Shown one piece after another: positions 32,824 through 42,897 of a stretch of 64,000 bases of DNA. The first letter of the stretch is position 1; the number at the start of each line of letters is the position of its first letter. This DNA comes from Caulobacter sp. 17J80-11 (GTDB lineage: Bacteria > Pseudomonadota > Alphaproteobacteria > Caulobacterales > Caulobacteraceae). The notes under the pieces were generated by a model that was given only the letters and a program-made list of their open reading frames with translations, was not told the DNA's origin and did no database searches. The stretch is from contig NZ_JACSJI010000014.1 in the NCBI RefSeq assembly GCF_014349105.1, positions 1 through 64,000 of the forward strand, written 5' to 3'. The position numbers and the translations under genes are program-made.

Positions 32824-35800
32824 CTATTCGGCCGGCTCGTCCGCCTGGCCCGGCGCGTCCAGGCCGCGATGCTTGCGCGGCTTGGGCAGGCGGTCGCTGA
32901 TGGCCCGGCAGACCACGTAGAACACCGGCGTGAACAGAAGGCCGAACACGGTCACCCCGGCCATGCCGAAGAACACCGCCGTGCCCAGCGCCTGGCGCAT
33001 CTCGGCGCCCGGGCCCTTGGCGATCACCAGCGGCAGCACGCCGAAGATGAAGGCGAAGGAGGTCATCAGGATCGGCCGCAGGCGGGTGTGGGCGGCGTGG
33101 GTGGCCGCCTCCCAGCGGCTCATGCCGTGCTCCTCGTTCTGACGGGCGAACTCGACGATCAGGATGGCGTTCTTGGCCGCCAGGCCGATCAGCACCACCA
33201 GGCCGATCTGGGTCAGGATGTTGTTGTCCTGGCCGCGCAGACCGACGCCCAGGATCGCGGCCAGCAGGCACATCGGCACGATCAGGATGATGGCCAGCGG
33301 CAGGGTCACGCTCTCGTACTGGGCGGCCAGCAGCAGGAAGACGAACACGACCGCCAGGCCGAAGGCGATCATGCCGGTGTTGCCGGCCGCCTTCTGCTGG
33401 TAGGCCAGCTCGGTCCATTCGAAGTCGAAGCCGGCCGGCAGGTGCTCGCGCGCCAGGCGCTCGGCCGCGTCCAGGGCCTGGCCGGAAGAATAGCCCGGGG
33501 CGGTGTCGCCCTGCAGTTCGGCGGCCGGATACAGGTTGTAGCGCACCACCCGGTACGGCCCCGACGAGTCGAGGATGTTGGCCACCGTGCCGATCGGCAC
33601 CATCTGGCCGGAGTCGGATCGGGTCTGCAGCCGGGCGATGTCGGCCGCGTCGTCGCGGAACGGCGCGTCGGCCTGGGCGGTGACCTGGTAGGTCCTCCCT
33701 AAGAAGTTGAAGTCGTTGATGAAGGTCGAGCCGAGATAGATCGACAGGGTCTCGAACACCCGCTCCGGCGGCACCCCGACCAGCTCGGCCTTGCTGCGGT
33801 CGATGTCGGCGTAGATGCGCGGTGTGGAGGTGTTGAACAGGGTGAAGACGCTGGCCAGGCCCGGCGTCTGGTTGCCCTGCATCATCAGGCCGGTGGCCGC
33901 CTGCTCCAGGCCGCGATAGCCGACGCCGCGGCGGTCCTCGATCATCATTTTCCAGCCGCCGCCGGTGCCGATGCCGCGCACGGGCGGGGGCGGGATGACA
34001 AGCACGTTGGCCGCGCCGAGGCCGGAGAGCTTCTGGCGCAGCGTGTCCAGCAGCGCCTGGGTCCGGATGTTCTGCTCCTCGCGCGTCTTGAACGGCGCCA
34101 GGGTGAAGAAGACCGTGCCGGCGTTGGGCGCGTTGGTGAAGGTCGCGCCGTCCAGGCCGGTGAAGGCGGCGGCGTGGGCCACGCCCTTTTCGGCGAGCGC
34201 GATCTTGGTCACGTCCCGGACCACCCGGTCGGTGCGGGCCAGCGACGAGCCCGGCGGCAGCTGGACCACGCAGATCAGGTAGCCCTGGTCCTGCGCCGGG
34301 ATGAAGCCGGTCGGCGTGGCCTGGAAGCGCCAGGCGGTCAGGCCCAGCAGCACCACGTAAATCGCCAGCATGACGCCGGCGCGCCGGACCGTGCGGGCGG
34401 TCAGCCGGCCGTAGCGCTCGCCCAGCCAGGCGAAGCCGCGGTTGAACCCGTCGGCGGCCACGACGAAGGGCTTGCGCCAGCCGCGCCCTCGCTGGGCCTT
34501 GGCCTCGTGCGAGGGCGCGCGCAGGATCAGGGCGGCCAGGGCCGGCGACAGGGTCAGGGAGACGATCAGCGATATCGCCGTGGCGCTGGCGATGGTCAGG
34601 GCGAACTGGCGGTAGAACTGGCCCGAAATGCCGGCGATGAAGGCGGTCGGCACGAACACAGAGATCAGCACCAGCGCGATGGCGATCAGCGCCCCGCCGA
34701 CCTCGTCCATGGTCTTGTACGCCGCGTCGTGCGGCGTCATCCCTTCCTCGAGCAGGCGCTCGACGTTCTCGACCACCACGATCGCGTCGTCGACCACGAT
34801 GCCGATGGCCAGCACCAGGCCGAACAGCGACAGGTTGTTCAGCGAGGCCCCGAAGGCGCTCATCACCGCGAAGGCGCCGACCAGCGAGATCGGGATGGCC
34901 AGCACCGGAATGATCGCCGCCCGCCAGGTCTGCAGGAAGACGATCACCACCAGGGCGACCAGCAGGACCGCCTCCAGCAGGGTCTTGCGCACCTCGGCGA
35001 TCGACTCCGCCACGTATTCGGTGGGGTTGTAGATGACGGTGTACTTGAGCCCCGTGGGGAAGTCGTGGCTGGCCTCCTCGACCGCCTTCAGGACCCGGTC
35101 GGCGGTGGCCAGGGCGTTGGAACCGGGGCGCTGGAAGATGCCGATGGCCACCGCCCTCTGGCCGTTATCCAGGTAGGCGTTCAGCGTGTAGTCCTGGGCC
35201 CCCAGCTCCACCCGCGCCACGTCGCGCAGGCGCACCAGCCGGCCGGCCTCGTCGGCCTTGAGGATCACGTCCTCGAACTGGGACGGGTCGGTCAGCCGGC
35301 CTTGCGTCGAAATGCTGAGCTCGAAGGCGGGGCTGCTGTCGTCGAAGGGCGGCTGGCCGACCGAGCCGGCGGCGACCTGGGTGTTCTGGGCCCGCAAGGC
35401 GGCGACGATCTCGCCGGCGGTCAGGTTGTGGGCGGCGGCCTTGTCCGGATCCAGCCACACCCGCATCGAGTAGTCGCGGGCGCCGAACACGCGCGCGTCA
35501 CCCACGCCGTCCAGCCGCGCCAGGCGGTCTCTCAGCTGCAGGGTGGCGTAGTTGGAGATGTACTCCGGCGAGCGCGTCCCGTCCGGCGAGAACAGGTGAA
35601 TGACCAGCATCAGGTCGGGCGAGGCCTTGCGCACGACCACGCCCAGCCGGTTGACTTCCTCGGGCAGGCGCGGCTGGGCCGAGGCGATGCGGTTCTGCAC
35701 CAGCACCTGGGCGTTGTTCAGGTCTGCGCCCAGCTTGAAGGTGATGGTGATGGTCAGCCGCCCGTCGGAGGTCGACGAGGAGGACATGTAGAGCATGTCC

Positions 35801-36024
35801 TCCACCCCGTTGATCTGCTCCTCCAGCGGCGTGGCCACGGTGTCGGCGATCACCTCGGCCGAGGCGCCCGGATACAGCGCGGTGACCGTGATCGTCGGCG
35901 GCGCGATCTCCGGGTACTGGGCCACCGGCAGGTTCGGATAGGCGAAGGCGCCGATCAGGGTGATGATCACCGAGATCACCACCGCGAACACCGGCCGGTC
36001 GATGAAGAAGTGCGAGAACTTCAC
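32824..36024 (-). CDS. RND-type multidrug efflux pump, inner-membrane subunit
   Basis: This 1066-residue protein of the AcrB/MexB (HAE1) family exports drugs with proton uptake. The N-terminus MKFSHFFIDRPVFAVVISVI and the transmembrane VLAIGIVVDDAIVVVENVER carry the proton-relay aspartates. The large periplasmic loops and the C-terminal half repeat are complete. Its start overlaps the adaptor stop by four bases. No outer-membrane factor lies here, so it must use one encoded elsewhere. Confidence 0.95.
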   Translation of the reverse strand: MKFSHFFIDRPVFAVVISVIITLIGAFAYPNLPVAQYPEIAPPTITVTALYPGASAEVIADTVATPLEEQINGVEDMLYMSSSSTSDGRLTITITFKLGADLNNAQVLVQNRIASAQPRLPEEVNRLGVVVRKASPDLMLVIHLFSPDGTRSPEYISNYATLQLRDRLARLDGVGDARVFGARDYSMRVWLDPDKAAAHNLTAGEIVAALRAQNTQVAAGSVGQPPFDDSSPAFELSISTQGRLTDPSQFEDVILKADEAGRLVRLRDVARVELGAQDYTLNAYLDNGQRAVAIGIFQRPGSNALATADRVLKAVEEASHDFPTGLKYTVIYNPTEYVAESIAEVRKTLLEAVLLVALVVIVFLQTWRAAIIPVLAIPISLVGAFAVMSAFGASLNNLSLFGLVLAIGIVVDDAIVVVENVERLLEEGMTPHDAAYKTMDEVGGALIAIALVLISVFVPTAFIAGISGQFYRQFALTIASATAISLIVSLTLSPALAALILRAPSHEAKAQRGRGWRKPFVVAADGFNRGFAWLGERYGRLTARTVRRAGVMLAIYVVLLGLTAWRFQATPTGFIPAQDQGYLICVVQLPPGSSLARTDRVVRDVTKIALAEKGVAHAAAFTGLDGATFTNAPNAGTVFFTLAPFKTREEQNIRTQALLDTLRQKLSGLGAANVLVIPPPPVRGIGTGGGWKMMIEDRRGVGYRGLEQAATGLMMQGNQTPGLASVFTLFNTSTPRIYADIDRSKAELVGVPPERVFETLSIYLGSTFINDFNFLGRTYQVTAQADAPFRDDAADIARLQTRSDSGQMVPIGTVANILDSSGPYRVVRYNLYPAAELQGDTAPGYSSGQALDAAERLAREHLPAGFDFEWTELAYQQKAAGNTGMIAFGLAVVFVFLLLAAQYESVTLPLAIILIVPMCLLAAILGVGLRGQDNNILTQIGLVVLIGLAAKNAILIVEFARQNEEHGMSRWEAATHAAHTRLRPILMTSFAFIFGVLPLVIAKGPGAEMRQALGTAVFFGMAGVTVFGLLFTPVFYVVCRAISDRLPKPRKHRGLDAPGQADEPAE

Positions 36025-37310
36025 CGGTAACCCCTCGCCCCGGCGCCGGCGACGGTGCCGGCCGAGGCGGGCTGGGTCAGCACCGGCGGCGGCCCGGCGG
36101 CCGGCGGCAGCGGCTTGATCACGCCGGCCGTCGTCTTGGCCGTCTGGCCGGGCCGCACCCGCTGGGCCCCGTCGACGATCACCCGGTCGGTCTCGCTCAG
36201 GCCCGAACGCACCACCCGCAGGCCGTCGATCACCGGTCCCAGCTCGAGCTTGCGCGGGGCGACCTTGCCGTCAGGCTCGACGACCAGGGCGATCTTGTCG
36301 GCCTGATCGGTCTGGATGGCGGTGTCGGGGATCATCAGGGCCGGATACGCGCCCGAGCCCAGCAGGCGCAGGCTGCCGTACATGCCCGGCGTCAGGAACA
36401 GGTCGGGATTGTTCACGACCGCGCGCCCGCGGATCGTCCCCGACCCTAAGTCGATGGCGTTGTCGACGAAGTCCATGTGGCCGCGCCATCGGTATGCCGT
36501 CTCGTCCTGCAGCCGGATCTCGACCGGGTTAGCGATGGAGCGGGAGCTGATGCGCGTGCCGGCTTCGTTGGCGCGCTGGTACTTCAGATAGACGCTCTCC
36601 GAGCCGGTGAAGCCGAAGCGGATCGGATCCAGCGACACCACGGTGGTCAGCAGGGTCGGGCTGGGGGCGGCGCTGACCAGGTTGCCGGCCGACACCCGCC
36701 GGTCCGAGACGCGGCCGGTGATCGGCGAGATCACCCGCGTGAAGCCGAGGTCCAGCGCGCGCGCCTGTTCGGTCGCCTTGGCCGCGGCCACCGCCGCGTC
36801 GGCCGACTGCGCCGTGGCGACCCGGGCGTCGTAGACCGAGCGGCTGACCCAGCCGTCGCGCGACAGGCGCTGGGCGCGCTCCAGCTCCACCCTGGCGTTG
36901 GCGGCCTGGGCCTGGGCCTGGGCCACGTCGGCCCTGGCCTGGGCGAGGGCGGCCTGGAACGGGCGCGGGTCGATGACGAACAGCAGCTGGCCCTTCTTGA
37001 CCACCTGGCCGTCGCGGAAATTCACCGACTGGATGTAGCCCCCCACCTGCGGGCGGACGTCGACCTCGTCGACCGCCTCGAACCGGCCGACGAATTCGTC
37101 CCAGTCGACGATCTCCTTCACCAACGGATGGGCGACGGCGACCGAGGGCTGGGGCGGGGCCGGCGGCGCGGGCTTGCGGCAGCCGGGCAGCATGGCGGCG
37201 GCGAACAGGGCGAGGAGCGCCAGGCCCAGCGGCCACAGCCGTCGCGGCCAGTACAGGAGCTCGCCCCAGCGGCTGTCGCGTCGCGCGGTGTCGTCCGCTT
37301 GGGCCGCCAT
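36021..37310 (-). CDS. RND efflux periplasmic adaptor (membrane fusion protein)
   Basis: This 429-residue protein is of the AcrA/MexA type and links the RND pump to an outer-membrane channel. It has an N-terminal membrane segment and lipobox (AAMLPGCRK), the lipoyl half GGYIQSVNFRDGQVVKKGQL, a coiled-coil hairpin (AQAQAANARVELERAQRL) and the second lipoyl half RVISPITGRVSDRRVSAG. Start at 37310 has GGGAGA upstream; the longer frame is not used. It is translated with the pump gene. Confidence 0.93.
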   Translation of the reverse strand: MAAQADDTARRDSRWGELLYWPRRLWPLGLALLALFAAAMLPGCRKPAPPAPPQPSVAVAHPLVKEIVDWDEFVGRFEAVDEVDVRPQVGGYIQSVNFRDGQVVKKGQLLFVIDPRPFQAALAQARADVAQAQAQAANARVELERAQRLSRDGWVSRSVYDARVATAQSADAAVAAAKATEQARALDLGFTRVISPITGRVSDRRVSAGNLVSAAPSPTLLTTVVSLDPIRFGFTGSESVYLKYQRANEAGTRISSRSIANPVEIRLQDETAYRWRGHMDFVDNAIDLGSGTIRGRAVVNNPDLFLTPGMYGSLRLLGSGAYPALMIPDTAIQTDQADKIALVVEPDGKVAPRKLELGPVIDGLRVVRSGLSETDRVIVDGAQRVRPGQTAKTTAGVIKPLPPAAGPPPVLTQPASAGTVAGAGARGYR

Positions 37311-37467
37311 GCACGTCTCCCGTCCAGCCGCCGAGGCTAGGTCGGGGCGGCGGGCGCGGCCTATCCGGAGAAGGCAGGAGCCCCCGAGGGAAGAACCCTG
37401 AGGGCGCGTCGGCGGCGACCCGGCCGGCGGCTCGCGGGTTATGCGCGCGTATCCCTGCGAGGCGCTC

Positions 37468-39195
37468 ATGGCCCACACGACGATCGCCGACCTGCTCGCC
37501 CGCACCCTGGCCCAGGCCGGGGTGCGGCGGATCTGGGGCGTGAGCGGCGACAGCCTGAACGGCCTGACCGACAGCCTGCAGCGGCTGAGCATGATCGACT
37601 GGATGGCCGTCCGTCACGAGGAGGTCGCCGCCTTCGCCGCCGGGGCCGAGGCGGCCGTGACCGGCTCGCTGGCGGTCTGCGCCGGCAGCTGCGGGCCGGG
37701 CAACCTGCACCTGATCAACGGCCTTTACGACTGTCACCGCAGCCGCGTGCCGGTGCTGGCGATCGCCGCCCAGATCCCCTCCAGCGAGATCGGTCTAGGC
37801 TATTTCCAGGAAACCCATCCGACGGCCCTGTTCCAGGAGTGCAGCAGCTATGTCGAGCTGATCTCCACGCCCGAGCAGGCCCCGCGCGTGCTGCAGACGG
37901 CCATGCGGGCGGCGGTCCAGAAACGCGGGGTGGCGGTGGTGGTGCTGCCCGGCGACGTCGCCGTGAAGCCCGCGCCGGAGGGGGCCGACAGCGGCTGGGC
38001 CCCGGCGGCGACGCCGCTGGTCGTGCCCTGCGAGGAGGAGCTCGATCGGCTCGCCGCCCTGCTGGACGGCGCGGGGGCGGTGACCCTGATGTGCGGCGCG
38101 GGCTGCGCGGGCGCCCACGACGAGGTGGTGGCCCTGGCCGACCGGCTGGCCGCGCCGGTGGTGCACGCCTTGCGTGGCAAGGAGCACGTGGAATGGGACA
38201 ACCCGTTCGACGTGGGCATGACCGGGCTGATCGGCTTCAGCTCCGGCTACTACGCCATGGAGTCCTGCGACGCCCTGCTGATGCTGGGCACGGACTTTCC
38301 CTACCGCCAGTTCTATCCGACCAAGGCTACGGTGGCGCAGATCGACCTGCGGCCCGAGGTGCTGGGCCGGCGCACGCGGCTGGACCTGGCCCTGGTGGGC
38401 GACATCGGCCCGACCCTGCGGGCGCTGACGCCGCGCCTGCGCCGGGGGCGCGACCGCCGGTTCCTGGCCTCGGCGCTGAAGCACTACGCCGAGGCGCGCG
38501 CCGACCTCGACGACCTGGCGCGGCACACGCCCGGCGACCCGCACATCCATCCGCAGCACCTGACCCGGCGGATCAGCGCCCTGGCGGCCGAGGACGCGGT
38601 CTTCACCGCCGACGTCGGCACGCCCACGGTCTGGGCGGCGCGCTATCTGCAGATGAACGGGCGCCGGCGCCTGATCGGCTCCTTCACCCACGGCTCGATG
38701 GCCAACGCCATGGCCCAGGCCATCGGCGTGCAGGCGGCGTCGCCCGGCCGGCAGGTGGTGTCCCTCAGCGGCGACGGCGGCTTTTCCATGCTGATGGGCG
38801 ACTTCCTCAGCCTCACCCAGCTGAACCTGCCGGTGAAGGTCGTGATCTACGACAACGGCTCGCTGGCCTTCGTCGCCATGGAGATGAAGGCGGCCGGCTA
38901 CATCGACGCCGGCACCGACCTGAAGAACCCCGACTTCGCCGCCATGGCCCGCGCGGTCGGGGTGAAGGGGATCCGGGTCGAGACGCCCGAGGCGATCGAC
39001 GACGCCTTGCGCGAGGCCTTCGCCCACGACGGCCCGGCCCTGGTCGACGTCACGACCGCCAAGCAGGAGCTGGTCATCCCGCCGAAGATCCGCCTGGAGC
39101 AGGCGCGCGGCTTCAGCCTGTTCCTGCTGAAGGCGGTGATCAGCGGCCGCGGCGACGAGGTGGTGCAGCTGGCCCGCACCAACCTGCGGCTCTGA
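37468..39195 (+). CDS. poxB: Thiamine-diphosphate enzyme, pyruvate dehydrogenase (quinone)/PoxB-like
   Basis: This 575-residue protein matches PoxB, which oxidises pyruvate to acetate and CO2 and passes electrons to quinone. The three TPP-enzyme domains are complete: the N-terminal [15 protein letters not shown] with the catalytic glutamate, the middle FAD domain, and a TPP-binding [20 protein letters not shown] box. The C-terminal tail is a membrane-binding helix in relatives. [10 protein letters not shown] at 37468 is preferred to an ATG 27 bases upstream. Confidence 0.9.
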   Translation: MAHTTIADLLARTLAQAGVRRIWGVSGDSLNGLTDSLQRLSMIDWMAVRHEEVAAFAAGAEAAVTGSLAVCAGSCGPGNLHLINGLYDCHRSRVPVLAIAAQIPSSEIGLGYFQETHPTALFQECSSYVELISTPEQAPRVLQTAMRAAVQKRGVAVVVLPGDVAVKPAPEGADSGWAPAATPLVVPCEEELDRLAALLDGAGAVTLMCGAGCAGAHDEVVALADRLAAPVVHALRGKEHVEWDNPFDVGMTGLIGFSSGYYAMESCDALLMLGTDFPYRQFYPTKATVAQIDLRPEVLGRRTRLDLALVGDIGPTLRALTPRLRRGRDRRFLASALKHYAEARADLDDLARHTPGDPHIHPQHLTRRISALAAEDAVFTADVGTPTVWAARYLQMNGRRRLIGSFTHGSMANAMAQAIGVQAASPGRQVVSLSGDGGFSMLMGDFLSLTQLNLPVKVVIYDNGSLAFVAMEMKAAGYIDAGTDLKNPDFAAMARAVGVKGIRVETPEAIDDALREAFAHDGPALVDVTTAKQELVIPPKIRLEQARGFSLFLLKAVISGRGDEVVQLARTNLRL

Positions 39196-39271
39196 GCGGG
39201 GGAACTTCCTAAGGGCGCCGCGGGCTGTTCGCGCGCGACCGCCCCCGGTCGTGGATCACGGGAGCCTTCTC

Positions 39272-39847
39272 ATGACGCGCATGTTCATTGCCGCGACCTT
39301 GTCCCTGGCGCTGGCCGCGGGCGGCGCGGCGGCCCAAATCGCCGACCCGGCCGCTCCGGCCGCCAAGCCGGCCGCCAAGGCCGCGGCGCCGGCGGCCAAG
39401 CTGAACGACGCCCAGATCGCCCACATCGTCTACACCGCCGACACCATCGACATCGACGCGGCCAACCACGCCCTGCAGGTGTCGGCGAATCCGAAGGTCC
39501 GCGCCTTCGCCGAGGAGATGGTGCGCGACCACACGGCGGTGAACGAAAAGGCCCTGGCCCTGGCCAAGTCGCTGAACCTTAAGCCCGAGGACAATCCGAC
39601 CTCGAAGAAGCTGATGGCCCAGGCCCAGACCAAGACCAAGGACATGGCCCAGCTCAGCGGCATGGCCTTCGACCAGGCCTACGCCGCCAACGAGCTGGCC
39701 TACCACAAGGCGGTCAACGCGGCCCTGGCCCAGAACCTGATCCCGGCCGCTCAGAACGCCGAGCTGAAGGCCCTGCTGCTCACAGGCCAGAAGCTGTTCA
39801 AGGAGCACGAAGCGCACGCGCAGACCCTCGTGCAGTCCCTGAAGTAG
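39272..39847 (+). CDS. DUF4142 periplasmic protein
   Basis: This 191-residue exported protein has a signal peptide to about AAAQ, an alanine-proline-lysine linker, and a helical DUF4142 (ferritin-like) domain: HIVYTADTIDIDAANHALQV, then VRAFAEEMVRDHTAVNEKAL and FDQAYAANELAYHKAVNAAL. Function of the family is not known; it is often stress-induced. GGGAGCC before the ATG at 39272 sets the start, rather than the ATG 21 bases upstream. Confidence 0.88.
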   Translation: MTRMFIAATLSLALAAGGAAAQIADPAAPAAKPAAKAAAPAAKLNDAQIAHIVYTADTIDIDAANHALQVSANPKVRAFAEEMVRDHTAVNEKALALAKSLNLKPEDNPTSKKLMAQAQTKTKDMAQLSGMAFDQAYAANELAYHKAVNAALAQNLIPAAQNAELKALLLTGQKLFKEHEAHAQTLVQSLK

Positions 39848-39854
39848 GCCGCGC

Positions 39855-40613
39855 TCACCCGCCCGCCGGGGCGGGGACCACCTTGTAGTAGACGCCGTTC
39901 GCCCCATAGGCCGGAGCCAGCCAGTAGTTGCCCGCGCTACAGAAATAGGCCGGATAGCTCCCGCGCTGGACCAGGGTGCAGCCGGCCGGCAGGGCCGCGT
40001 AGGTGCCGCCGACCGCCGTCGCCTCGCCGGCGGCGACCCCGGCCTCGTAGGACGATGTGCCGGCCACGGTGGCCACCGCAGCCCCGGTGGCCGCCCCGAC
40101 CGCGACGTCCGTCGCCACGGCCGCGCCGCCCCAGCAGTCCCAGCAGCCGCCCGCGCCGTAGTAGCCGACCGGGGCGGCGTAATAGCCGCCGTAATAACCG
40201 GCGCCGCCGTAGTAACGGTCGCCGTACCCGGCGGTCTCGCCGCTGCCGTGCCAGTAGCCGCCGGAGTCGCTGACGTGGCCGGCGCTGTAGGGGCCGACCG
40301 CCGAGCCGTGGGCGTAGCCGCCGCCGGTGCCGGCGTGCGCCACGCCCTCCGGCCCGACCGCGGTGCCGTGCTCGAAGCCCCCGGCGTCGCCGGTGTGATA
40401 GACGCCGCCGCCCGCGGTGCGGCCCCAGCTGCCGTTGCCGTGGAAGTCATTGAAGCCGTGGAAACCGCCGCCGCCGCCGAAACCGTGGAAGCCGCCACCG
40501 CCGAAGCCGCCGTGGAACCCGCCGCCCCCGAATCCGCGGAAGGCCGCCGCCGGCTGGGCGGCGCAGGCCAGGGCGAGCGCCGCACCGGCCGCCAGGATCA
40601 TCGTCCGCTTCAT
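39855..40613 (-). CDS. Secreted glycine-rich protein
   Basis: This 252-residue protein has a signal peptide (to AAA/F) and a long Gly/Phe/His-rich region (FGGGGFHGGFGGGGFHGFGG), then a Gly-Tyr part with YYGGAGYYGGYYAAP and an end domain (YPAYFCSAGNYWLAPAYG). Such proteins are common surface or envelope proteins with no known role. Its start overlaps the upstream DUF2092 stop (ATGA), so the two are coupled. Confidence 0.8.
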   Translation of the reverse strand: MKRTMILAAGAALALACAAQPAAAFRGFGGGGFHGGFGGGGFHGFGGGGGFHGFNDFHGNGSWGRTAGGGVYHTGDAGGFEHGTAVGPEGVAHAGTGGGYAHGSAVGPYSAGHVSDSGGYWHGSGETAGYGDRYYGGAGYYGGYYAAPVGYYGAGGCWDCWGGAAVATDVAVGAATGAAVATVAGTSSYEAGVAAGEATAVGGTYAALPAGCTLVQRGSYPAYFCSAGNYWLAPAYGANGVYYKVVPAPAGG

Positions 40614-41452
40614 GGCTTGCCTCCTTGGTTCGCGCCAGGCTTGGCCGACGCGCCTGCGCTGGGCGGCAGGAAGGCGATCTTCCGCGCCGCCTGCGCCTTG
40701 GGCGAGGTGAAGGTCGCGGCGCTCACCGGCGCGTTGACGCGCCAGTTCGAGTATTCCGTCTGATAGCCCGCGGCCCCCGGTTCGCTCGGATAGTTGGTGC
40801 GGATCATCCGCGGCAGCCGGTCTTGGGCGCCGATCCACATCTGCCCCTGGGCGTGGCCGGTGGTCAGGGCGATGACGTCCGTCGTCACGTCGCCCACCAC
40901 CTTCGACTGGCCGACGTAGAAGGCCGACTTCAGGTTCTGGTCGAAGATTTCGCACGGGTCGGCGACGATGACGTCGGCGAACGGATAATGGATCTCGGCG
41001 TAGTCCCAGGCCGAGGCCAGCATGTCGTCGATGGTCGGCGGGGCGTCAGCGACCGCCGCCACCTCCAGAGACGGCACGTAGGCCGTGACGGTCTTGCCGT
41101 CGTAATAGAACTCGTCGGGGACGCCGTCCCCGACCTTGACCACCTTCAGCTTGTTCGGGCGCTCGACGGTCACGTCGCTCTTGACCGTGTAGTAGAGCGG
41201 CTGACCGTTGCGGGCGGCGCGCTCGTAGGTGTCGACGGCCGTGAACGACAGGGTCTTGGCGTTTTTCAGCGCCGCACAGCTGGCCTTGAGCACGGCCATG
41301 GCCTTGGGGTCGATCTTGGCGGGTGCGGTTTGAGCGGGCGCTGCTGCAGGCGCCTTCGGGGCGGGTCGGGTCTGCGCCCCGGCGGCGCCTGCGTACAGGG
41401 TTACCAGCGCCGCCAAGGCGAGCGCGGCTGACGAGTTCTGCGGCCTGGCCAT
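40610..41452 (-). CDS. DUF2092 periplasmic protein
   Basis: This 280-residue protein has a signal peptide ending GAQ and the DUF2092 domain: KTLSFTAVDTYERAARNGQP, VERPNKLKVVKVGDGVPDEF, YYDGKTVTAYVP and DRLPRMIRTNYPSEPG. The fold resembles outer-membrane lipoprotein sorting factors (LolA/LolB-like). It is linked by a four-base overlap to the glycine-rich protein gene, a pairing that recurs in this bacterial group as I recall. Upstream lies tRNA-Gly. Confidence 0.85.
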   Translation of the reverse strand: MARPQNSSAALALAALVTLYAGAAGAQTRPAPKAPAAAPAQTAPAKIDPKAMAVLKASCAALKNAKTLSFTAVDTYERAARNGQPLYYTVKSDVTVERPNKLKVVKVGDGVPDEFYYDGKTVTAYVPSLEVAAVADAPPTIDDMLASAWDYAEIHYPFADVIVADPCEIFDQNLKSAFYVGQSKVVGDVTTDVIALTTGHAQGQMWIGAQDRLPRMIRTNYPSEPGAAGYQTEYSNWRVNAPVSAATFTSPKAQAARKIAFLPPSAGASAKPGANQGGKP

Positions 41453-41620
41453 CCCTCGGATCCTCCGACGTCAGGCCCGTGCGGGAGCTCGCCCCCTTCC
41501 TCCCGCCGGGCGGACGTCGCGAGGGGCGGCGTAAACGCCTGCGGAACATGGAGCGCCCGGCGCGTGGGAGCAACCGGAGCCGGATCGCCTAGGGGGGAGA
41601 CCTGATCGAGAAGGGGATTT

Positions 41621-41695
41621 TGGAGCGGGTGAGGGGAATCGAACCCCTGACATTCAGCTTGGGAAGCTGACGTTCTACCTCTGAACTACACCCGC
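41621..41695 (-). tRNA. tRNA-Gly(CCC), reconstituted by island 2
   Basis: A complete glycine tRNA, GCGGGTGTAGTTCAGAGG at its 5' end and TCCA at its 3' end. The anticodon loop is TTCCCAA, so the anticodon is CCC and it reads GGG. Acceptor, D, anticodon and T stems all pair. Bases 41656-41695, the 5' half, are repeated exactly at 51619-51658. The half next to the chromosome is the 3' half, so the 5' half and everything upstream of it now come from the island. Confidence 0.95.
41656..41695. repeat. Left att of island 2 (tRNA-Gly 5' half)
   Basis: A 40-base exact direct repeat of 51619-51658. It runs from the tRNA 5' end through the anticodon loop (AGCTTGGGAAGCTGACG is at the inner end). Sequences beyond either end differ, so the repeat is exactly the shared att core. 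Confidence 0.92.
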
Positions 41696-41749
41696 ATTGG
41701 CTTGGAAAATCAGCTTCTTAGCTTCCGCCTGTGTGACCACCCTAGGGGT

Positions 41750-41770
41750 GGTTTACAGAGCGGTTTACAG
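41750..41770. repeat. Probable arm-type sites, left end of island 2
   Basis: GGTTTACAG occurs twice, 12 bases apart, between the att and the integrase gene. GGTTTAC recurs twice at the right end (51528 and 51580) and as GGTTTAT at the internal att (47763). Position suggests integrase arm binding. Confidence 0.5.
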
Positions 41771-41793
41771 AAGCCGTTCCGCGCCCGTTCCAC

Positions 41794-42897
41794 TTAGCCT
41801 GCCTTGGCGTCGCTCTCAAGCAGGGAGACCACCGCTTCTGCAATCCGGGTCGCATCGACGTATCGCTTCCGGATGCTGGCTACTCGGCTCAATTCCCAAC
41901 CGACTATGTCGGCCACCTGCTCATTTGTGAGCTTCCTAGCGGCAAAGCGTGTCACCGCCGTTCCACGTAGGTCATGAAGGTGCTTATCGTTGATGCCCGC
42001 CTTGTCTCGCGCTCGGATAAACGCCTGCGTGAGAGAGTCCTTGGCCCAGGGTAGGCCGCGGTCGGAGGTCAGCAGAAACGCGCTCGGAACCGCCCCTGAC
42101 GCCCTTAGCTTGTCTCGCTTGGCGCGAAGCTCTGCGACAATGGCTCGGGCTTCGGTGGTGAGAGGTATGGCTACGTGGCGGGTGCTGTTGCTCTTGCCGG
42201 TCGCGAATTGGATCATCGTATCGGTCACGTGATCCCACTTCAGGTTCACGAGGTCGCCTCGACGCATCCCTGTCTCTGCCGCTAGCCGGATAGCCAGCGC
42301 CGCCTCGGGCGTAACGTGACTGAGAATTGCGGTGAGTTCGGCTTCTTCAACGATCTTGTCAGCGCGATTGGCCCGATAGAGTGCGCCGATACCTTCTGCC
42401 GGGTTCGCCTCGACAAGCTCGCGATCCAGTCCGAACGACAGGACGCGCTTGAGCACCTGGATGCCGTAATCGGCGGTGCGGGGTTTATCGGCCCTGCGGT
42501 CGCGCCATTTCAGAAACTCGTCTCGGATGCCTTTCGCCTTAAGCGCCCTTGTCGGAAGGTCGCCAAACTCCTGAATGATTTCATCAAGCCAGCGCGACCA
42601 TTGGAGGCGGGTCGAATCCCGCAGCTTGAGAAATTCCGGTGCCGCTTTGTAACGAGTGACAACGTCCCGGATCGTGGTTGCCGCCGGAGTCGGTGCAACA
42701 TGCGGCGCTGAATAGGCCGCGGCTAGAGCGGTTGCCCCTTCGGCTTCTGCCTTGAAGGCAGCAGCAAGCGTTTCGCCCCTGAACGCCATCAGCAGCGGTC
42801 CGCCACGAAATCGATACCAGTAGATAGCTACACGCCCGCCAGCGAGGCGTTTTTCCACCCGATGTGCGCCGGGAAGTCTGATTGCCTTACGCTTCAC
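41794..42897 (-). CDS. int: Tyrosine integrase of island 2
   Basis: This 367-residue recombinase differs from the integrase of island 1. The catalytic domain has ETGMRRGDLVNLKW (Arg), the HLHDLRGTAVTRF box (His and Arg), a Trp in place of the second His (IVGWELSRV), and the nucleophile in RKRYVDAT. GGAGG lies before the GTG at 42897, which sets the start and overlaps the preceding gene by 11 bases. It lies about 100 bases inside the left att, the usual place. It should recombine within the tRNA-Gly anticodon region. Confidence 0.92.
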   Translation of the reverse strand: MKRKAIRLPGAHRVEKRLAGGRVAIYWYRFRGGPLLMAFRGETLAAAFKAEAEGATALAAAYSAPHVAPTPAATTIRDVVTRYKAAPEFLKLRDSTRLQWSRWLDEIIQEFGDLPTRALKAKGIRDEFLKWRDRRADKPRTADYGIQVLKRVLSFGLDRELVEANPAEGIGALYRANRADKIVEEAELTAILSHVTPEAALAIRLAAETGMRRGDLVNLKWDHVTDTMIQFATGKSNSTRHVAIPLTTEARAIVAELRAKRDKLRASGAVPSAFLLTSDRGLPWAKDSLTQAFIRARDKAGINDKHLHDLRGTAVTRFAARKLTNEQVADIVGWELSRVASIRKRYVDATRIAEAVVSLLESDAKAG